Shown piece by piece: positions 51,601 through 63,582 of a DNA stretch of 64,000 bases. This DNA is from Paenibacillus sp. RC334 (GTDB taxonomy: Bacteria > Bacillota > Bacilli > Paenibacillales > Paenibacillaceae): the NCBI RefSeq assembly GCF_030034735.1, contig NZ_CP125370.1, forward strand, positions 5,915,553 through 5,979,552, written 5' to 3'. The notes under the pieces were generated by a model. It did no database searches. It was not told where the DNA came from and saw only the letters and a program-made list of their open reading frames with translations. Within the stretch, counting starts at the first letter, position 1, and each line of letters starts with the position of its first letter. A program made the translations under genes and the position numbers.

Positions 51601-54600
51601 GGCCTTGCTCAAGGACTGGAGAACGAAGTACCCGCAAGTGCAGCTCATCAACATGTATGGCATTACCGAAACGACTGTACATGTAACCTACAAGGAAATT
51701 ACAGATCTGGAAATTGAACAGGGCCGCAGCAATATCGGCATCACGATTCCGACGCTGCGTGCGTACATTCTGGATGAACAGCGCCGTCCGCAGCCGATTG
51801 GCATTCCGGGTGAACTCTACGTGGCGGGCGAAGGTCTGGCGCGCGGCTACCTGAACCGACCGGAATTGACGGAAGAGAAATTTGTTGCTCATCCGTTTGC
51901 AGCGGGCGAGCGTATGTACCGCTCGGGTGACTTGGCACGTTGGCTGCCTGATGGCAGCATGGAGTATTTGGGACGGATTGACCATCAGGTTAAAATCCGT
52001 GGTTACCGCATCGAGCTGGGCGAAGTGGAAGCGAAGCTGCTCCATGCCCCGTCTGTAAGGGAGGCCGTTGTGCTCGCCCGGGAGGATGGAAGTGGGCAAA
52101 AGGTGCTTGTCGCCTATTTCACTGCCGATCAGATGCTGACGGTAGGCGAATTGAGAAAAGCCTTGGCTGCTGAACTGCCAGCTTATATGATTCCGTCTTA
52201 CTTCATGCAATTGGAACAGATGCCATTGACGCCAAATGGCAAGCTGGATCGCAAGGCGCTTCCTGCTCCGGAGGCCAATGTGCAGACAGGAGCGGTTTAT
52301 GAACCGCCAAGGACGAAGGCTGAGGAAGCTCTGGCGTCCGTATGGCAAGGTGTACTGGGAGCGCAGCAGGTCGGCATCCATGATCATTTCTTCGATCTGG
52401 GTGGTGACTCCATCAAAGCGATCCAGGTATCCTCAAGATTGTTCCAAGCCGGGTATAAGCTGGAGATGAAGGATCTCTTCAAATATCCGACAATTGCCGA
52501 GCTAAGCCCGTATCTTCAGGCAGCCGGACGCACAGCAGAACAGGGCGAGATCCAAGGTGCAGCGGAGCTAATGCCAATTCAGCGTTGGTTCTTTGAACGC
52601 CATACAGCGGAGCCGCATCATTACAATCATGCCGTTATGCTCTATCGGAAAGACGGCTTTGATGAAGCTGCACTCCGATTGACGGTGACCCAAATTGCTA
52701 CCCACCATGACGCGCTGCGTGTGGTCTTCCGTTCTACAGAAGCTGGATATGCAGCCTGGAATCGGGGAACGGACGAAGGTGAGCTCTACACATTGGACAT
52801 CGCTGATGTGCGGCAGGCAGAAGATCAGGCAGCTGCCGTTCAAGCCAAAGCCGATGACATCCAGGCAAGCTTTCACCTGGAAGACGGCCCACTGTTCAAG
52901 CTAGGCTTGTTCCATTGTGACGATGGCGATCATTTGTTAATTGTCATCCATCACCTCTTGGTTGACGGCGTATCCTGGCGCATCCTGTTTGAGGATATCG
53001 CAGCGGGATACGAGCAGGCGTTGAATGGACAAGCCATCGTTCTTCCTCAAAAGACCGATTCGTATCTTGTATGGTCTGAGCAAGCGGCGAAGTATGCAGC
53101 AGGGCCTGCTCTGGACAAGGAGCGTGCATACTGGCAGCAGATCGAGGAGGCGATTTTGGCTCCACTGCCAAAGGATAAGGATCAGGAGCCGGGCACCATT
53201 CGGGATACCGAGTCGGTAACGGTAACGTGGTCTGCGGAAGAAACGGACCTGCTGCTGCGACAAGCGAACCGGGCGTATCATACGGAGACGAATGATTTGC
53301 TCTTGACTGCTCTGGGGGCAGCAATACAGCGCTGGACAGGCATGGAGCAGATTTTGGTCAATCTTGAAGGGCATGGACGGGAAATGATTATACCTGAACT
53401 GGATATCACCCGTACCGTGGGCTGGTTCACAACCCAGTATCCGGTTCTGCTGAACCTTCAAGACGGACAGGAAGTATCAGCACGAATCAAGCGTATCAAG
53501 GAGAATTTGCGCCAGATTCCACACAAAGGAATCGGCTACGGCCTTCTGAAATATATGGCACTGGAGAAAAGTGGCGGGTTCGGCGTAGAGCCGGAGATTT
53601 CCTTCAACTATCTTGGACAGTTTGATCAGGATTTGGAGGGGAATGCCCTCAGCCTATCCACACATTCAGTCGGTAAGGCGCTCAGCGACCACACACCGCA
53701 GCAGTATGCTCTGGATGTGAATGGCATGATTGCCGAAGGCCAGCTATCACTGACGGTTACGTATAGCACCAGGCAGTATCGCAAGGAGACGGTGAATCAT
53801 TTTGCTGAATTATTACAGTCCAGCCTTAGCGAGGTCATCCGGCATTGTGTGGCGCAGGAGCGTTCACAGCTTACGCCAAGTGATGTTTTGTTCCAGGGAT
53901 TAACGTTGGAGCAGTTTGATCGACTTACAGCTCAGACGGCCCACATTGGAGAGATTGAAGATGTGTACAAGCTTACGCCAATGCAGAAGGGGATGCTGTT
54001 TCACAGCCTGCTGGAGCCAGACTCCTCTTCATACTTCGAGCAGGCTACGTTCGAGCTGCGAGGCAGCTTCGATGTAGATACTTTCTTCGAGAGCTTTCAG
54101 GCTTTGGTGCAAAGACATGCCATACTACGTACCAGCTTTTACAACAACATTGGTGATTTACCGCTGCAAGTTGTCTTTAAGCAACGGCCAATCCCACTGC
54201 ACTACGTAGATTTGCGTGCCGCAACTTTGCAAGAGCAAGAAGCCCAAATCAAGGCTTACACTGCTGAGGATATGGCTAAGGGGTTCAGCTTGGCGGAAGA
54301 TCCGCTGATGCGAGTAACCGTCTTGCAAACAGAACAAAGCTCACTGGTATTATGGAGCTTCCACCATATTGTCATGGATGGCTGGTGTATCCCGATCATT
54401 ACACAGGAGCTGTTCGATTATTATTCTGCTATGCGACAGCAGGTACAGCCTGTGCTGCCGCCAGCTCAGCCCTATAGCCGTTATATTGAGTGGCTTGATG
54501 CACAGGATGATGAGGAAGCTTCAACATATTGGAGCCAATACCTCAAGGACTATGATGGGAATACCGTATTGCCGGAAGGCAAGACGAAATCTCAGGCCAA

Positions 54601-57600
54601 AGAAGCGGGCTATGTTCTAAATGAGTATGTTCTCCATCTGGGTGCATCCTTGACCGATAAAATGGATGTTGTGGCGAAGCGAAACCACGTGACCGTCAAC
54701 ACCTTAATGCAGACAGCTTGGGGACTGATTCTTCAACGTTACAATGCCAGCTCGGATGTGGTTTTCGGCGGCGTTGTGTCAGGTAGACCGGCTGAGATTG
54801 CAGGTATCGAAAATATGGTGGGTCTGTTCATTAATACAGTACCTATCCGTGTACAGTCCTCCAAAGACGAAGCCTTTGTCGAGGTCATGAAACGTACACA
54901 GGCACAATCGCTGGCAGGCCGTGCTTACGACACTTACCCACTATATGAGATTCAGGGGAAAACAACCCAAAAGCAGGACCTGATTTCTCATATTATGATC
55001 TTTGAAAATTATCCGCTCGACGAACAGGTGGAACAGTCGGGTAATCAAAATGAGGACAATCTCGAAGTCGCGAACTTCACCATGTTTGAACAAACGAACT
55101 ATGGCTTTAACCTGGTTGTGATTCCAGGCGAGGATATCAAGGTCTGCATACGTTACAATGCTTTGGTCTACGAACAAGAAAGCATTGCACGAATCGGTGG
55201 ACACTTGATGCAAATGCTCGATCAGGTAGCTACTCGTCCGCAGGCGACCATAGAGGAGCTGGAGATTGTAACATCTGAGGAACGGGTGAAACTGCTAGAC
55301 TGGGGCGGCAAGGCCCACACCTATCCAAGTGATCAGGGTCTGCATACCTTGTTTGAAGAGCAGGTTGTCCGTACGCCAGATAAGATTGCAGCTGTTAACG
55401 GCGATATTCAGGTCACGTATCGGGAGCTGAACGAGCAGGCGAACAGATTGGCCTCCACCTTGATCGCTCAGGGACTTCGGAGTGAACAAGTGGTTGGTCT
55501 GTTGGCGGATCGGTCTGTAGAACTGCTTGTCGCCATCATGGGTGTGCTCAAAGCGGGCGGGGCCTATGTACCTATTGATCCTGAATATCCGCAGGAACGG
55601 ATTCAGTATATTCTGAAGGATTCTGGCGCTGGAATTCTGCTCACACAGAGCCACTTGACGGAGTTGGCCTCTTTTGAGGGAACGGTTATGGAATTGGATT
55701 CCCCGCACATCTACGGCAACGGGGTGGATAATCCCAATCTGCCAGTGAGAGGAAACGATCTGGTGTATTTAATCTATACCTCGGGTACAACAGGGAATCC
55801 GAAGGGAACCATGATTAACCATAAAGGGATCGTGAACTACATCTGGTGGGCCAATGAGGTCTACTGTGCGGAGCAACCAACAGATTTCCCGCTTTACTCA
55901 TCCATTTCATTTGACCTGACGCTGACATCAATTTTCACTCCATTAATTAACGGAGGATTGGTACGGATTTACGATGGTATAGATAAAGCGGAGGTTGTTC
56001 AGCATATTTTGCGCGAAAATGCGGTGGACATTCTCAAGCTGACGCCGACTCATCTCAGCCTTATTAAAGATATGACCATCCCGGCGGAAAGTCGCATTCA
56101 GCAGCTCATTGTGGGTGGAGAGAATTTGACCACACATTTGTCGCAAACCATCACAGATCTCTTTGGCGGCAACATCAAAATCTACAATGAATACGGTCCA
56201 ACCGAAACGGTCGTCGGCTGCATGATTCACCTGTACGATCCTGTGAAGGATACACGTGAATCCGTACCTATTGGATTGTCGGCAGACAATATATACATCC
56301 ATATCCTGGATGAACAACTTCGTCTCGTGCCATTAGGCGTGGAGGGCGAAATGTACATCGCAGGGGACGGGGTAGCCCGCGGATACCTGAACCGTCCTGA
56401 GCTTACCGCAGAAAAATTCATTAGAAATCCGTTTGCTTCGGAAGGAAATATGTATCGAACCGGGGATTTGGCTCGTCGCCTTCCTAATGGAGACATTGAG
56501 TACATTGGACGTATTGACCATCAAGTTAAAATACGGGGCTATCGTATAGAGCTTGGTGAGATTGAGGCCAAGCTACAGGATATTCCACTCGTCGAGGAAG
56601 CTCTCGTTGTTGCGTGGGCAGATGCCCATGGACAGAAGTCTCTGTGTGCCTACTTCGTAGCTGATCGGGAAATGTCTGTCAGCGAGCTGCGGAACGAACT
56701 TTCTGGACTGCCTGCGTATATGATCCCGTCCTACTTCGTCCAACTGGACGTGATGCCTTTGACACCGAATGGCAAGCTGGACCGTAAGGCACTGCCTGAA
56801 CCGAACTCGGGTGTGAAGGCGGGCGCGGCCTTTACTGCTCCACGGACGGATGTGGAGAACATTTTGGCTTCGATCTGGCAGGGTGTGCTAGGTGTTCCGA
56901 TTGTCGGCATACATGACAATTTCTTTGAGCTTGGAGGCGACTCGATCAAATCGATTCAAGTATCATCAAGGCTTCTCCATGCAGGCTATAAACTTGAGAT
57001 GAAGGATTTGTTCGGCTATCCAACCGTTGCAGAGCTGGCCCAGCGCGTTAACGCAGTCAGCCGAATTGCAGATCAGAGCGAGGTACACGGAGCGGTAAGA
57101 CTGGGACCTGCCCAGCGCAGATTTTTCGACGAGCAGTCGACGGACCTGCACCACTTTAATCAGTCGGTCATGTTGTACAGACGGGAAGGCTTCAATACCG
57201 ATGCGCTCGCCAAGGCTGTTCGGAAAATTGCAGAACATCATGATGCGCTGCGACTGGTGTTACGCCAAGGAGAGCGGGGATTTGAAGCCTGGAACCGCAG
57301 CTTAGGTGAGGGTGAGCTTTATAGCCTCCAGATCCACGATCTGCAGGATGAAACAGACCCGGCTTCGGCAATAGAAGCAGGTGCGGAAGCCATTCAGCGC
57401 AGCATCTCTCTCGGTGATGGACCTCTCTTAAGATTGGGTTTATTCCGCTGCGCGGAAGGCGAACATCTGTTAATCGTTATTCATCATCTGGCTGTTGATG
57501 GCGTATCCTGGCGCATCCTCTTTGAGGACCTGCAGGAGGGTTACGAGCAGGCAGCACGCGGAGAAGCTGTCAAGCTTCCGCAGAAGACGGATTCGTACCG

Positions 57601-60600
57601 TGCATGGGTTGAGGGAATCACACAATATGCGAACAGTCCGGCGGCTGAACAAGAACGCAGCTATTGGGCAGAGGTAGAAGGGGATGGCTTCGCCCCTCTT
57701 CCAAAAGACAAGGTAGACGGTGCTCTTCTCATCAAAGACAGCGAGACTGTTACGGTGAGATGGTCACCAGAAGAGACAGAGCAGTTCCTGAAAGAGGCAA
57801 ACCGCACTTACAACACGGAAGTTAACGATCTGCTCCTGACGGCCCTCGGCATAGCTGTTCACGAGTGGACCGGGATCGAACGTGTAGGCATCCTTCTGGA
57901 AGGACATGGACGGGAGCCTGTTGTACCTGAACTGGATATCACTCGCACTATAGGCTGGTTTACAAGTCAATACCCTGTCGCCCTTGAGATGAAAGAGGAA
58001 CTGGAGATCGGCGCTAGAATCAAGCGTGTCAAGGAAGGCTTGCGTCACATTCCTAACAAAGGTGTCGGATATGGTATTTTGAAATATTTGAGCGACGTAT
58101 CCGATGTCTCCTCCTTCTCTGCTGAACCGGAGATTATCTTCAACTATCTGGGACAGTTCGACCAGGATCTTGCAGGGGGGATGATGGAGGTATCGCCTTA
58201 CTCAGTAGGATCTGAGGTCAGTGAGCAGATGGTACAGCATCAGGCATTGAACATTAATGGACTGATTGCCGAAGGACGACTTCAGCTTTCGGTCAGCTAT
58301 AACCGTCAGCAGTTCCACACGGAGTCGGTAGAGAAGTTTGTCGGCATCCTGAAGAACCGTCTCAGCGAAGTCATTGGACATTGTGTACGAAAGGAAAGAA
58401 CGGAGCTTACACCAAGCGACGTACTCCTCAAAGATATCAGCCTGGAAAAAATCGAGGAGCTGGAAGAGCAGACACGGCATATCGGCAGTATTGAAAATAT
58501 GTATAAACTGACACCGATGCAAAAGGGAATGTTGTTCCACAGCTTGCTGGAGCCTCATTCGGAAGTCTACTTTGAGCAGGCTAAATTTGAAATTCACGGA
58601 GCATTCTATCCTGAGGATTTCAAACGCAGCTTAAAGCATCTGATGAAACGGCATGCCATATTGAGAACGAATTTCCATGCCGGATGGGGCGATTTCCCTA
58701 TACAGATTGTGTTCAAAGAAAGAGCGTGCGACTTCGTATACGAGGACCTGCACGAGCTGGAATCCGATGAAATTGAAGCGCGTCTTGCAGCTTATACTGC
58801 TCAGGACAAAGCAAGAGGCTTTGATCTTGCCGAAGAAGCATTGCTGCGTGTAACCATTCTACGGACGGCAAAAGAGGCTTACCATCTGCTATGGAGCTCT
58901 CATCACATCATTTTGGATGGCTGGTGTATGCCTCTTGTGCTTCAGGAAGTGTTTGAAACGTACGGGGTTCTGCGTGAGCAGAGGGAGCCTGAGCTTGCTG
59001 CTGCTGTATCGTACAGCCAGTATATTCAATGGCTGGAGGAGCAAGGTGAGGAAGAGGCATCCTCTTACTGGAGAGGTTATCTGGAAGGTTACGAACAGCA
59101 GACGAAGCTGCCGCAAGCGACAACACAGCCATTGGCAAAAGCAGAAGCCTACGTATCAGAGAAGCTTGTATTCACGTTGGATGCGGAGCTGACCGAGCAG
59201 CTGGAACAAGTGGCCAAGCAGAACCAGGTAACGATGAACACGCTGATGCAAGCAGCCTGGGGAATCGTGTTGCAGCGCTACAATAGAAGTCAGGATGTCG
59301 TCTTCGGAAGTGTGGTATCGGGAAGACCTGCCGAGATTCCCGGTATCGAAAGCATGATCGGTCTCTTCATTAATACGGTTCCGATTCGGGTACAGGCCGA
59401 GGGAAGCGATACGTTCTCCCATGTGATGAAAAGACAGCAGGAATTATATTTGGCAGGACATGCTTATGATTCCTATCCGCTCTATGAGATTCAGGCACAG
59501 AGCGAACAGAAGCAAGATTTAATTTCCCATATTATGGTATTCGAGAATTATCCGGTAGAGGAGCATCTGGAAGAGAAAATTGCCAGTGAAGAGGCTGAAT
59601 ACCAAATTACGGATGTTCAGATGTTTGAACAGACGAATTATGATTTTAACCTCATTGTGCTGCCAGGCCGTAATCTGGAGTTCTTGTACCGTTACAATGC
59701 CCGCGTCTATGATCGGGAGAGCGTGGAACGGATTCAAGGGCACTTGATAAAGATTCTGGAAAGTGTATCTGTTCAGCCTGCCATTCGTATTGATGAGCTG
59801 GAGCTGATCACGCCAGAAGAGAAATCGCAGATTATAGAGGTGTGGGGCGATACAGCAGCTCCTTATCCGCGTGAGAAGACCCTTCACGGCATATTTGAGG
59901 AAAAGGCTGCGCTCACACCGGATCGTACAGCACTTATCTATGGCGAAACGAAGCTTACCTACGGAGAATTTCATCAGCAGGCGAACCGCCTCGCACGTAC
60001 GTTGCGTGCCCAAGGGGTCAGACCGGACGAGCCGGTCGGCATCATGGTTGAACGTTCGCTTGAGATGATCATCGGCATCCATGCCATTCTAAAAGCGGGC
60101 GGGGCCTATGTACCGATTGATCCGGAATTCCCGGAAGATCGTATTCGCCACATGCTGGAGGATTCGGGAGCGAAGCTTCTGCTGACGAAGAACCATCTCA
60201 AAGATCGCTTTCCGTTCACTGGCACGCTCCTGGCACTCGATGACCCGCAGGCGTATCATGCTGATGACTCGAATCTGGAGCCACTCGCCGGGCCGGAGCA
60301 TCTGGCGTATATCATTTACACGTCAGGTTCAACCGGTAAGCCGAAAGGCGTAATGATTGAGCATCGATCTGCCGTCCATACGTTGAGTCAGTTGGAAGCT
60401 GAATATCCGATGCTGGCAGGTGATCGATTCCTGCTCAAAACGACATTCACCTTTGACTTCTCCGTACCGGAGCTATTCTGCTGGTTCTTTGGGCAGGGAA
60501 CTCTCGTGATCCTGCCGCAGGGCGCGGACAAAGATCCGGTGGCATTGCTGGAGGCCGTGGATACGAGCTGTATCACGCATCTCAATCTGGTACCGTCGAT

Positions 60601-62389
60601 GCTCAGTGTCCTCGTTCAATATTTGAAGGAAGGCGGCAGCCAAGGATTCCTTACTCTGAAATATCTGTTTGCCTGCGGCGAGACGCTGCCCGCCAAACTT
60701 GTGGAAGAGTACTATAAAGTATCTCCACACGCAGTACTGGAGAACATCTATGGTCCTACGGAGGCGGCCGTATATGCGACCCGATATACTACGAGCCTTG
60801 AGACTGCTGCTCTAACGCATGTGCCTATCGGTAAACCGTACGCTAACGTCCAAGTATGGATGATGGACAGTGCTTCTCAGGTATCACCTGTGGGTGTACC
60901 AGGAGAACTCTGCATTGCAGGCGAAGGGGTAGCGCGAGGGTACTTCAACCAGCCGGACCTGACGGCAGAGAAGTTCATTCCTCACCCGTACAAACCGGGA
61001 GCACGGATTTACCGGACGGGCGATTTGGCCCGATGGCTGCCAGACGGGAATATTGAGTATTTGGGGCGGATCGATCACCAGGTAAAAATCCGGGGTTACC
61101 GCATTGAACTGGGAGAAGTGGAGGCACAAATTCTTAAAGTGCCGTCTGTGCAGGAAGCGGTAGTCCTTGCACTGGCTGATGCTACTGGAAGTACTCAGCT
61201 TTGTGCGTACTTTGTGGCTGAAGAGGGACTTGCAGCCAACGTATTACGTGAAGCACTGGCCAGCGAACTGCCAAGCTACATGATTCCGACTGCTTTCGTA
61301 CAGCTGGCACAAATGCCGCTGAATCCGAACGGCAAATTGGATCGCAAAGCGCTGCCGGCACCGGAAGCACTCCTGCGGAGCACAGCGGAGTATATCCCGC
61401 CGCGTACGCCGACTGAAGTAGAACTGGCGCAGATTTGGTCCGAGGTACTCGGTGTGCAGGAAATCGGAGTCAAGGATCATTTCTTCGAACTTGGGGGCCA
61501 CTCCCTGAAAGTATTGGGATTGATCCAGAAGATCTCGTCCGTCATGGGTGTCCAGCTCCAGCTCCAGCTCGTGTTCAATCTTCCGACTGTGGAGCAAATG
61601 GCACATGAAATATCCAAGCTGCAGACAAAAGATGCTCCTGATGAAGAAGAAATGGAAATTATCCACTTCCCAGGCAAAGGCGCGCTTAAAGTATTTTGCT
61701 TCCCTCCTCGGGTCGGCTACTCTCTGGGCTACTATGAGATGGCTAGAGAGCTGGAAGGACATTGTGAGGTATACGGGCTGGAATTCATCGGCGATCGTTT
61801 TGAGAGTCAAGACATGCTGGATCGATACATGGATGCCATCGTGGGTATTCAAGCAGAGGGACCATATGTCTTCCTGGGATACTCACTCGGAGGGAATCTG
61901 GCCTTCGAGGTGGCCAAAGCCATGGAAAGCCGAGGTCAACAGGTCAGCGACCTTATTATGGTGGATGCTATGAGAAAGACGTCCAAGGATGAATCGACGC
62001 CGGAGCAGCTTGAAGAGATCGTTGAGACGGTGTTGGACAGCATTGGGGATCAGTACAAAGCATTCTTGGCCGATCCATCCGACAGGAAGCGAGTCAAAGA
62101 CAAAATGTTGATCTACTCCATCTATCGGAATGAGCTTATTAACGCAGGTGAAGTTCAGGCCAATATCCATGCCTTGGTTGCAGAAGACGATAGTATGGGT
62201 CCGGTGACATCATCAGATAAATTGCTATGGCAACAGGCGACGCTTGGTCAATACGAAGAATACGGAGTTATCGGTACGCACGATGTGCTGCTTGATCCCG
62301 GTTATGTTGGGGAGAATGCTAAAGTGCTGAGACAGATACTTGGCAAGGTCGCAGAAGCATCATCTAAAAACAAGCCCATATTGTCCTAA
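39566..62389 (+). CDS. fusA: Giant fusaricidin-type NRPS with a deleted third adenylation domain
   Basis: One uninterrupted 7,607-residue polypeptide. Domain order, residues approximate: C1 1-435, A1 457-955, T1 Ser1001; C2 1057-1485, A2 1492-1989, T2 Ser2035, E2 2089-2532; C3 2550-2999, A3 remnant 3000-3195, T3 Ser3240; C4 3292-3725, A4 3732-4235, T4 Ser4282, E4 4332-4775; C5 4797-5242, A5 5249-5749, T5 Ser5793, E5 5842-6287; C6 6310-6755, A6 6765-7272, T6 Ser7313; TE 7359-7607. Specificity codes read from motifs A4-A5 give Thr, Val-like, none, Thr, Asn, and an unusual code for D-Ala. From memory, intact FusA has about 7,900 residues, so this one is about 300 shorter, all in A3. The ATG at 39566 is 8 bases after AGGAG; a GTG at 39557 would overlap that site. 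The cluster has no separate transporter. Product: a lipodepsipeptide of the fusaricidin class, or a shortened form. Confidence 0.9.
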   Translation: MNDMQLYDLTNAQKRIWYTELLYPDTSVSQLSGTAKMKGRIHIAAFMQSINLIIKQYDAFRIRITSVDGVPQQYVVPYEERQLEYLDLTHYESVSEVEALLEQHKSKPLQLLDSELFQFLIVKISEDEYWINTKMHHIISDGISMVIYGNQLTEFYMQIIQGNEPTLNDDCSYIQYIAEENAYELSDRYQKDKAYWLNKFSDLPELTGWKSYNPLSLSTRAVREHFTVPEVLYHELQAFCQQNRISLFQFFMGAMYIYIHKVTNQPDVVIGTSFANRGNKKEKQKIGMFVSTAAARTYVEKDMDALSFLQDVARDQMSVLRHQKYPYNQLIQDLREMHGNKDIQRLFGVSMEYRLINWVDLDEVRILTDYDFCGDEVNDFVLHIVEILDEGELVLDVDYRTTLFERSEVTDMVSQLLTIAEQIIHAPQLPIAEVTLLGEADEQSILALSEGIVADYPREKTIHGLFEEQAERTPDHVAVQMGEQSITYLALNEQANQLARYLRSEGVGADTLVGIMADRSLEMIVGIMGILKAGGAYVPIDPDYPEERIHYMLEDSGVHLLLTQSHLWESTTFDGKLVNLDEVASYKGDTSNLESISGASNLAYVIYTSGTTGKPKGTLIEHKNVVRLLFNDKNLFDFSAQDTWTLFHSFCFDFSVWEMYGALLYGGKLVIVPSLTAKSPAAFLELLKDNKVTILNQTPTYFYQVIQEELAHSSTELSLRKIIFGGEALSPSLLGNWRFKYPDVQLINMYGITETTVHVTYKEITEREIEAGKSNIGRTIPTLSAYIFDEQRRLQPVGVPGELYIAGDGLARGYLNRAELTAEKFVEHPFRAGERMYRTGDLARWLPDGNIEYLGRIDHQVKIRGYRIELGEVEAQILKVSNVRETIVLARDDEQGQKLLCAYYVASTDLSPSELRSQLAVELPAYMIPSYFVRLEQMPLTPNGKLDRRALPAPEGSVQSSEVYLAPRTAAEAQLVLIWQDILGVARVGVRDNFFEIGGHSLRATLLVSRIQKELGGSLSLREVFQWPTVESMARLVKERIPTVYESIPRAEESEAYPVSSAQKRLFVLRQMDGGELSYNMPGAFTVDGPLDRVRLESAFQALIQRHESLRTGFYMKDGELVQRVHRDVPFALDYTEASVEETDTLVRSFIRAFDLSQAPLLRVGLVKLEEERHLLLFDMHHIISDGVSIQILVEELTSLYQGEQLPELHIQYKDYAVWQREHSENQWKELEAYWLQAFEGELPVLDLPTDYQRPSVRSFEGSRIDFTLDASGNKAIQELASRTGTTLYMVLLAAYSVLLHKYTGQEDIIVGSPVAGRPQAELESIIGMFVNTLAMRSYPAGDKTFQDYLLEIKETALKAFEHQDYPLEKLIEKLGIGRDVSRNPLFDTLLVLQNTEQAEQDMGGLRFTPYPLETVTAKFDLSLNVEEQGAELAFGLEYSTVLYQRESVERLAMHLLRVLHAVAVNPQLKLAEIEMITPEEKVQIIEEFNATSAPYPSEKTIHELFAEQVKRTPEQTALVFGNVQLTYLELEEKAGRLAQTLRRLGTLREQPVAVMGGRSIEMVIGMLAVLQAGGAYVPIDPDYPEDRVRYMLNDSDAKLLLVQKGELISVDYGIPIVDLSSEEAYAAEPARPETAQGSQGLAYVIYTSGTTGRPKGVMVEHRNVVRLVKETNYVELNESTRILQTGAVAFDASTFEIWGALLNGGQLYFVENDDILIADRLKAAIAKYGITTLWLTSPLFNQLSLQDEYLFRGLKTLLVGGDVLSISHMNRVTEANPDLVPINCYGPTENTTFSTTYKIPCHAEGVVPIGRPISNSTAYVVNGSLQLQPIGAWGELIVGGEGVARGYLNRPDLTAEKFVPSPVKDGESCYRTGDLVRWLPDGNLEFKGRIDEQVKIRGYRIELPEIEAQLAKVESVIDAVVVVRADELGEKQLCAYYVADRTLTAGEVRLSLSQVLPGYMIPSYFIQMDRMPLTSNGKVDRRSLPAPQVGAHTGRKYTAPRTPAEEALASVWQGVLGAEQVGIHDNFFELGGDSIKAIQVSSRLLQAGYRLEMKELFKSPTIAELSAQIQTAVHMAEQGTVRGSASLTPVQQWFFGRKQAEPHHFNQAVMLYREQGFEEKALHHVLKKLAQHHDALRMVFRQTEQGYEAWNRGLEEGELYSLQTADLRNESNPVAAITVLSDDIQRSINLAEGPLLKLGLFHCQDGDHLLIVIHHLVVDGVSWRILFEDIAAGYEQVTQGQVLTFPQKTDAFRDWGDALSRYSESPAIEIHQAYWKDLERQKLEQLPKDEAVESLLLRDSEVVTAQWTVEETDQLLRKAHRAYQTETNDLLLTALGMAVSKWSGIGKIAVNLEGHGREPIIPNIDITRTVGWFTSQYPVILDLGDDPEVAALIKSVKEGLRRIPNKGIGYGLLKTMASQVDADSCSLQPEISFNYLGQFDQDLQGSSLQISPYPTGSAQSLLEEPAYTLDINGMVTDGALTLTITYNGKQYKSSTMEQLAGYIEDSLRELLHHCVTQERSVLTPSDVLAKGLSIADLEELSKQTSHIGDIENVYSLTPMQKGMLFHDMFEPHTGAYFEQAAFDFKGSFDPAAFGHSLDAVVERHAILRTNFYSGWGSEPLQVVFRHRGAKLVYEDLREMNATQREAYLKTFAAKDKAQGFNLSEDELLRVSILCTGEDSFRLLWSFHHIVMDGWCVPLITQEVFEHYFALLEGRAPQLAEVQPYSRYIEWLEQQDEAAAANYWSRYLAGYDQQTLLPQVGEASIGEGYLSEKLNYTLDRELTGRLEKVARDAHVTMNILLQSIWGIALQRYNGSRDVVYGSVVSGRPAEIPGIDRMIGLFINTIPVRVKTEENLPFNVLMKQQQEQYMASHMYDTYPLFEIQAQTDQKQDLISHIMVFENYPVEEEVERLGGGEAAFEIEDAELLEQTNYDFNLIVLPGEEMKLLFQYNTLVYDSSNIERIRGHLVHLMEQIVKNPGISVDALELVTPQERDHILNIWKDIAVPYEHYAELHAQAQTAPIGQPNVYIVDDHFRLLPVGVAGELCIAGVGFTREHHNHPELTDEKFVDNPFAPGERMYRTGDLARWLPDGTIQYLGRVDHQVKIRGYRVELSEVEAQMLKVQSVQDVVVMAVEGDDGHKDLFAYFVADQTIEISELRAVLSELLPVYMIPSHFVQLENPLLTPSGKIDRKALQGERGWAVASSVAPKTPVEIQLAKIWQEVLGVENAGVKDNFFHFGGHSLRAALLVSRIRKEMNREISLREVFQSPTIEGLAYAIEGYTPLDFEEIPTAGLREHYPLSSSQKRLFILSQLEGGELSYNMPGILTVEGALDRERLEQAFRRLIHRHGSLRTRFVTVNGEPVQQILTDVPFTVEYAELSGEEAEASVQQFVRPFDLGEAPLLRVGLIRIAHERHLLLFDMHHIVSDGVSMNILIEEFLRFYQEEGLLPALQIQYTDYAVFQQEQLGSERLKAQEAYWLDAFRGSLPVLDLPGDEVRPAVRSFAGDRIDFRIDSSLSGSLQELATRTGSTLFMVLLAAYTALLHKYTGQEDVIVGSPVAGRSHATLEGLIGMFVGTLALRTYPEGEKSFETYLQEVKETALQAYENQDYPFEELVEKLELQRDLSRNPLFDTMFVLQNIEQGEQEIERLRFTPYDNVHPAAKFDLTLTVSEADGALDCTLEYSTAIYKRETAERMTGHFVQLIREATANPAMPLSSLDIVTPQEKSKLMQESAEARADYPRDKTIHALFEEQAAHTPNAVAVVCEEATLSYSELNERANRLARTLRERGLQPDGLAGIMADRSLEMVVGILAILKAGGAYVPVDPEYPEDRIRFMLEDSGAKLLLTQAHLEKRVSFAGDIINLDETASYKKDISNLKPAAGPEHLAYVIYTSGTTGKPKGTLIEHKNVVRLLFNDKNLFDFGPQDTWTLFHSFCFDFSVWEMYGALLNGGRLVIVPSLTAKSPDRFLQLLKDQKVTVLNQTPTYFYQLLQEELAHHAAELSLRMIIFGGEALSPALLKDWRTKYPQVQLINMYGITETTVHVTYKEITDLEIEQGRSNIGITIPTLRAYILDEQRRPQPIGIPGELYVAGEGLARGYLNRPELTEEKFVAHPFAAGERMYRSGDLARWLPDGSMEYLGRIDHQVKIRGYRIELGEVEAKLLHAPSVREAVVLAREDGSGQKVLVAYFTADQMLTVGELRKALAAELPAYMIPSYFMQLEQMPLTPNGKLDRKALPAPEANVQTGAVYEPPRTKAEEALASVWQGVLGAQQVGIHDHFFDLGGDSIKAIQVSSRLFQAGYKLEMKDLFKYPTIAELSPYLQAAGRTAEQGEIQGAAELMPIQRWFFERHTAEPHHYNHAVMLYRKDGFDEAALRLTVTQIATHHDALRVVFRSTEAGYAAWNRGTDEGELYTLDIADVRQAEDQAAAVQAKADDIQASFHLEDGPLFKLGLFHCDDGDHLLIVIHHLLVDGVSWRILFEDIAAGYEQALNGQAIVLPQKTDSYLVWSEQAAKYAAGPALDKERAYWQQIEEAILAPLPKDKDQEPGTIRDTESVTVTWSAEETDLLLRQANRAYHTETNDLLLTALGAAIQRWTGMEQILVNLEGHGREMIIPELDITRTVGWFTTQYPVLLNLQDGQEVSARIKRIKENLRQIPHKGIGYGLLKYMALEKSGGFGVEPEISFNYLGQFDQDLEGNALSLSTHSVGKALSDHTPQQYALDVNGMIAEGQLSLTVTYSTRQYRKETVNHFAELLQSSLSEVIRHCVAQERSQLTPSDVLFQGLTLEQFDRLTAQTAHIGEIEDVYKLTPMQKGMLFHSLLEPDSSSYFEQATFELRGSFDVDTFFESFQALVQRHAILRTSFYNNIGDLPLQVVFKQRPIPLHYVDLRAATLQEQEAQIKAYTAEDMAKGFSLAEDPLMRVTVLQTEQSSLVLWSFHHIVMDGWCIPIITQELFDYYSAMRQQVQPVLPPAQPYSRYIEWLDAQDDEEASTYWSQYLKDYDGNTVLPEGKTKSQAKEAGYVLNEYVLHLGASLTDKMDVVAKRNHVTVNTLMQTAWGLILQRYNASSDVVFGGVVSGRPAEIAGIENMVGLFINTVPIRVQSSKDEAFVEVMKRTQAQSLAGRAYDTYPLYEIQGKTTQKQDLISHIMIFENYPLDEQVEQSGNQNEDNLEVANFTMFEQTNYGFNLVVIPGEDIKVCIRYNALVYEQESIARIGGHLMQMLDQVATRPQATIEELEIVTSEERVKLLDWGGKAHTYPSDQGLHTLFEEQVVRTPDKIAAVNGDIQVTYRELNEQANRLASTLIAQGLRSEQVVGLLADRSVELLVAIMGVLKAGGAYVPIDPEYPQERIQYILKDSGAGILLTQSHLTELASFEGTVMELDSPHIYGNGVDNPNLPVRGNDLVYLIYTSGTTGNPKGTMINHKGIVNYIWWANEVYCAEQPTDFPLYSSISFDLTLTSIFTPLINGGLVRIYDGIDKAEVVQHILRENAVDILKLTPTHLSLIKDMTIPAESRIQQLIVGGENLTTHLSQTITDLFGGNIKIYNEYGPTETVVGCMIHLYDPVKDTRESVPIGLSADNIYIHILDEQLRLVPLGVEGEMYIAGDGVARGYLNRPELTAEKFIRNPFASEGNMYRTGDLARRLPNGDIEYIGRIDHQVKIRGYRIELGEIEAKLQDIPLVEEALVVAWADAHGQKSLCAYFVADREMSVSELRNELSGLPAYMIPSYFVQLDVMPLTPNGKLDRKALPEPNSGVKAGAAFTAPRTDVENILASIWQGVLGVPIVGIHDNFFELGGDSIKSIQVSSRLLHAGYKLEMKDLFGYPTVAELAQRVNAVSRIADQSEVHGAVRLGPAQRRFFDEQSTDLHHFNQSVMLYRREGFNTDALAKAVRKIAEHHDALRLVLRQGERGFEAWNRSLGEGELYSLQIHDLQDETDPASAIEAGAEAIQRSISLGDGPLLRLGLFRCAEGEHLLIVIHHLAVDGVSWRILFEDLQEGYEQAARGEAVKLPQKTDSYRAWVEGITQYANSPAAEQERSYWAEVEGDGFAPLPKDKVDGALLIKDSETVTVRWSPEETEQFLKEANRTYNTEVNDLLLTALGIAVHEWTGIERVGILLEGHGREPVVPELDITRTIGWFTSQYPVALEMKEELEIGARIKRVKEGLRHIPNKGVGYGILKYLSDVSDVSSFSAEPEIIFNYLGQFDQDLAGGMMEVSPYSVGSEVSEQMVQHQALNINGLIAEGRLQLSVSYNRQQFHTESVEKFVGILKNRLSEVIGHCVRKERTELTPSDVLLKDISLEKIEELEEQTRHIGSIENMYKLTPMQKGMLFHSLLEPHSEVYFEQAKFEIHGAFYPEDFKRSLKHLMKRHAILRTNFHAGWGDFPIQIVFKERACDFVYEDLHELESDEIEARLAAYTAQDKARGFDLAEEALLRVTILRTAKEAYHLLWSSHHIILDGWCMPLVLQEVFETYGVLREQREPELAAAVSYSQYIQWLEEQGEEEASSYWRGYLEGYEQQTKLPQATTQPLAKAEAYVSEKLVFTLDAELTEQLEQVAKQNQVTMNTLMQAAWGIVLQRYNRSQDVVFGSVVSGRPAEIPGIESMIGLFINTVPIRVQAEGSDTFSHVMKRQQELYLAGHAYDSYPLYEIQAQSEQKQDLISHIMVFENYPVEEHLEEKIASEEAEYQITDVQMFEQTNYDFNLIVLPGRNLEFLYRYNARVYDRESVERIQGHLIKILESVSVQPAIRIDELELITPEEKSQIIEVWGDTAAPYPREKTLHGIFEEKAALTPDRTALIYGETKLTYGEFHQQANRLARTLRAQGVRPDEPVGIMVERSLEMIIGIHAILKAGGAYVPIDPEFPEDRIRHMLEDSGAKLLLTKNHLKDRFPFTGTLLALDDPQAYHADDSNLEPLAGPEHLAYIIYTSGSTGKPKGVMIEHRSAVHTLSQLEAEYPMLAGDRFLLKTTFTFDFSVPELFCWFFGQGTLVILPQGADKDPVALLEAVDTSCITHLNLVPSMLSVLVQYLKEGGSQGFLTLKYLFACGETLPAKLVEEYYKVSPHAVLENIYGPTEAAVYATRYTTSLETAALTHVPIGKPYANVQVWMMDSASQVSPVGVPGELCIAGEGVARGYFNQPDLTAEKFIPHPYKPGARIYRTGDLARWLPDGNIEYLGRIDHQVKIRGYRIELGEVEAQILKVPSVQEAVVLALADATGSTQLCAYFVAEEGLAANVLREALASELPSYMIPTAFVQLAQMPLNPNGKLDRKALPAPEALLRSTAEYIPPRTPTEVELAQIWSEVLGVQEIGVKDHFFELGGHSLKVLGLIQKISSVMGVQLQLQLVFNLPTVEQMAHEISKLQTKDAPDEEEMEIIHFPGKGALKVFCFPPRVGYSLGYYEMARELEGHCEVYGLEFIGDRFESQDMLDRYMDAIVGIQAEGPYVFLGYSLGGNLAFEVAKAMESRGQQVSDLIMVDAMRKTSKDESTPEQLEEIVETVLDSIGDQYKAFLADPSDRKRVKDKMLIYSIYRNELINAGEVQANIHALVAEDDSMGPVTSSDKLLWQQATLGQYEEYGVIGTHDVLLDPGYVGENAKVLRQILGKVAEASSKNKPILS
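42735..47160 (+). other. NRPS module 2: C-A(Val-like)-T-E
   Basis: The C domain is of the L-to-L class (HHIISDG). The A domain reads [29 protein letters not shown], giving DAFWLGCTFK, a Val/Ile-type code. The carrier has the epimerase-linked motif ELGGDSIKA. The epimerase is complete ([33 protein letters not shown]), so D-Val is passed on. Confidence 0.87.
47215..49440 (+). other. NRPS module 3: C-[A remnant]-T
   Basis: The C domain is complete and of the D-to-L class ([20 protein letters not shown]). Directly after the linker [13 protein letters not shown] the sequence passes into [11 protein letters not shown], which belongs after motif A5 of an adenylation domain. Motifs A1 to A6, with the TSGTTG loop, the selectivity pocket and YGPTE, are absent. 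The C-terminal lid is present ([22 protein letters not shown], Lys in [10 protein letters not shown]). Just before it, the usual [11 protein letters not shown] reads [11 protein letters not shown]. The carrier Ser is intact (HFGGHSLRA). Confidence 0.9.
48565..49150 (+). other. Truncated adenylation domain A3 with deletion junction
   Basis: Only about 195 residues remain against about 500 in the five other A domains. The junction lies between 48580 and 48625 (residues [21 protein letters not shown]). The frame is kept, so the missing piece is a multiple of three, near 900 bases. The conserved IGxP-to-NxxxY spacing is also about four residues short. Confidence 0.9.
49440..53890 (+). other. NRPS module 4: C-A(Thr)-T-E
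   Basis: The C domain is L-to-L class ([18 protein letters not shown]). A4 reads DFWNIGMVHK, identical to A1, and the two A domains share long almost identical stretches (for example [15 protein letters not shown]). The carrier DLGGDSIKA and a full epimerase ([11 protein letters not shown]) make D-allo-Thr the expected residue. This C domain normally receives an L-configured residue from module 3. Confidence 0.88.
53955..58425 (+). other. NRPS module 5: C-A(Asn)-T-E
   Basis: The C domain is D-to-L class. A5 reads [28 protein letters not shown], giving DLTKIGEVGK, one conservative change from the asparagine code DLTKLGEVGK. The carrier ELGGDSIKS is followed by a full epimerase ([11 protein letters not shown]), so D-Asn is expected, as in fusaricidin A. 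Confidence 0.88.
58495..62386 (+). other. NRPS module 6: C-A(D-Ala)-T-TE
   Basis: The C domain is D-to-L class (SHHIILDGW). A6 reads [29 protein letters not shown], giving DFPNFCIVYK, unlike L-Ala codes. There is no epimerase, although fusaricidins end in D-Ala; published work on P. polymyxa PKB1 showed direct activation of a D-amino acid. The thioesterase has GYSLGG (Ser codon 61883), MVDAM and GTHDVL and would close the ring onto Thr1. Confidence 0.85.
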
Positions 62390-62423
62390 GATTAATCAAC
62401 AATAATAAGTTTTGGGCAGTAAA

Positions 62424-62470
62424 GACGCCCGGGTTCCTTTATATAGGAGTAACCCGGGCGTCTTTTGTGT
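62424..62470. terminator. Bidirectional terminator between fusA and the hydrolase
   Basis: GACGCCCGGGTT (62424-62435) and AACCCGGGCGTC (62451-62462) are exact complements with a 15-base loop; TTTT follows on the plus side and the minus-strand gene converges on it. Confidence 0.93.
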
Positions 62471-62498
62471 TTTTTGCAACCATCAACATGTAGAGTAT

Positions 62499-63533
62499 CT
62501 AATCATCTGTGTTTGTTTTAGCAACGGCTGACCGTGGGTGATTGATATTGGAGATTAGCTCACGGATGACTTGAATGACAAGCTCTGGTTGATCATGAAT
62601 AATCATATGGTCGCTCTTTTTGGCAACAATAAATTTGCTGTTTGTAGAGATGTTGAGCATCTCACGCTGCCCCATTTGCCAGCTTTGTTCGATCTGCTCA
62701 TTCCCGCGCTTACTAATACCGAACTGAGTCAAATTTTGCTGGATGCCCCGGGCAATCACACGCACAGGGAGGTTTCCCAAATGTTGCCCACGTATGGCAT
62801 TTTCGGTCGTGCTCACCAAATCACCCTCCTCGGCAACAGATCGAAAGTATTTGGGTGAAGCGACAATATTCACAAACGATTTTCTATCTTGATGCTCGAC
62901 ACGACCAGTTAGAATAAAATTAGGGAACAGACGAAAAGCCCCCGACCTTTCTAGAAGAATGGATATTAACGGCGAGGGGTTGACCTTAGGTCGTTCCTTG
63001 GCATAAATCTCATTTGTCCGGCGGGCGTCATTCTCAGGCCTAGCATCCACCAGCACCAATCCTGCCACCTCATCACTGTACGTTTGTGCGTACAGCCTTG
63101 AGTACATGCCCCCGAGAGAATGGCCTACAAGGATATAAGGAGGCTGGATGTCTGTATTCTTTAAGGCGAGATGAAGCTCTCGAACGATGTTTTCCCCAGT
63201 GCGTGGAGTAGCAGCCTCCTCGCTCCAGGCATAGCCTGCCCGGTCATAGGATACAACGGTGGCGAATGATGACAGATTTTCGGGAATATCCCTCCAGGAC
63301 AAGCTGCTTTCCCCGCTTCCCGATTCAAGCAGTATTGTCGGAGTGCCGCTACCAAGTTTGCGAATATGGAGTCGATAGCCTCCGACGTCAACCATTTTCC
63401 CCAGAGGAGGATATTGCAATTTATCCTGTTTGGATGCAATCCACTCATAAACAAATCCAGAGATAACGACAAGTAGTAAGCAAGAGATGACAAAAAACAC
63501 AATTCTCGTCCATGTTCGTCTTCGTTGCTTCAT
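62499..63533 (-). CDS. Membrane-anchored alpha/beta hydrolase
   Basis: 344 residues. An N-terminal transmembrane helix (IVFFVISCLLLVVISGFVY) is preceded by Arg-rich residues, so the catalytic part faces outside. The hydrolase core shows the oxyanion/Ser elbow GHSLGGMYSRL, an acid-turn LVDARPE and the late His in KKSDHMIIH. The substrate is not evident; relatives include esterases, epoxide hydrolases and lactonases. It is convergent to fusA and shares its terminator. AGAGGAG lies upstream of the ATG, and a TetR-like palindrome sits about 40 bases further. A role in cleaving or tolerating the lipodepsipeptide is possible but only by position. Confidence 0.85.
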   Translation of the reverse strand: MKQRRRTWTRIVFFVISCLLLVVISGFVYEWIASKQDKLQYPPLGKMVDVGGYRLHIRKLGSGTPTILLESGSGESSLSWRDIPENLSSFATVVSYDRAGYAWSEEAATPRTGENIVRELHLALKNTDIQPPYILVGHSLGGMYSRLYAQTYSDEVAGLVLVDARPENDARRTNEIYAKERPKVNPSPLISILLERSGAFRLFPNFILTGRVEHQDRKSFVNIVASPKYFRSVAEEGDLVSTTENAIRGQHLGNLPVRVIARGIQQNLTQFGISKRGNEQIEQSWQMGQREMLNISTNSKFIVAKKSDHMIIHDQPELVIQVIRELISNINHPRSAVAKTNTDD

Positions 63534-63572
63534 TACAAGATCTACTCCTCTATACTGTTAATTAATCAATAG

Positions 63573-63582
63573 CTAACGTTAG
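63573..63582. promoter_or_regulatory. Small palindrome upstream of the hydrolase
   Basis: CTAACGTTAG is a perfect 10-base palindrome in the promoter region of the minus-strand hydrolase gene, of the kind bound by TetR-family repressors. No regulator gene is nearby. Confidence 0.35.

Noticed and set aside
39566..62389. fusA as a plain pseudogene
   Set aside because: The frame is open over 22.8 kb, all other catalytic motifs are intact and the A3 loss is in frame, so calling it dead is not justified from sequence alone.
39566..62389. CRISPR-like or tandem repeat signal inside fusA
   Set aside because: The repeated strings (for example GCGGGCGGGGCCTATGT) are conserved adenylation-domain motifs recurring once per module, not a repeat array.
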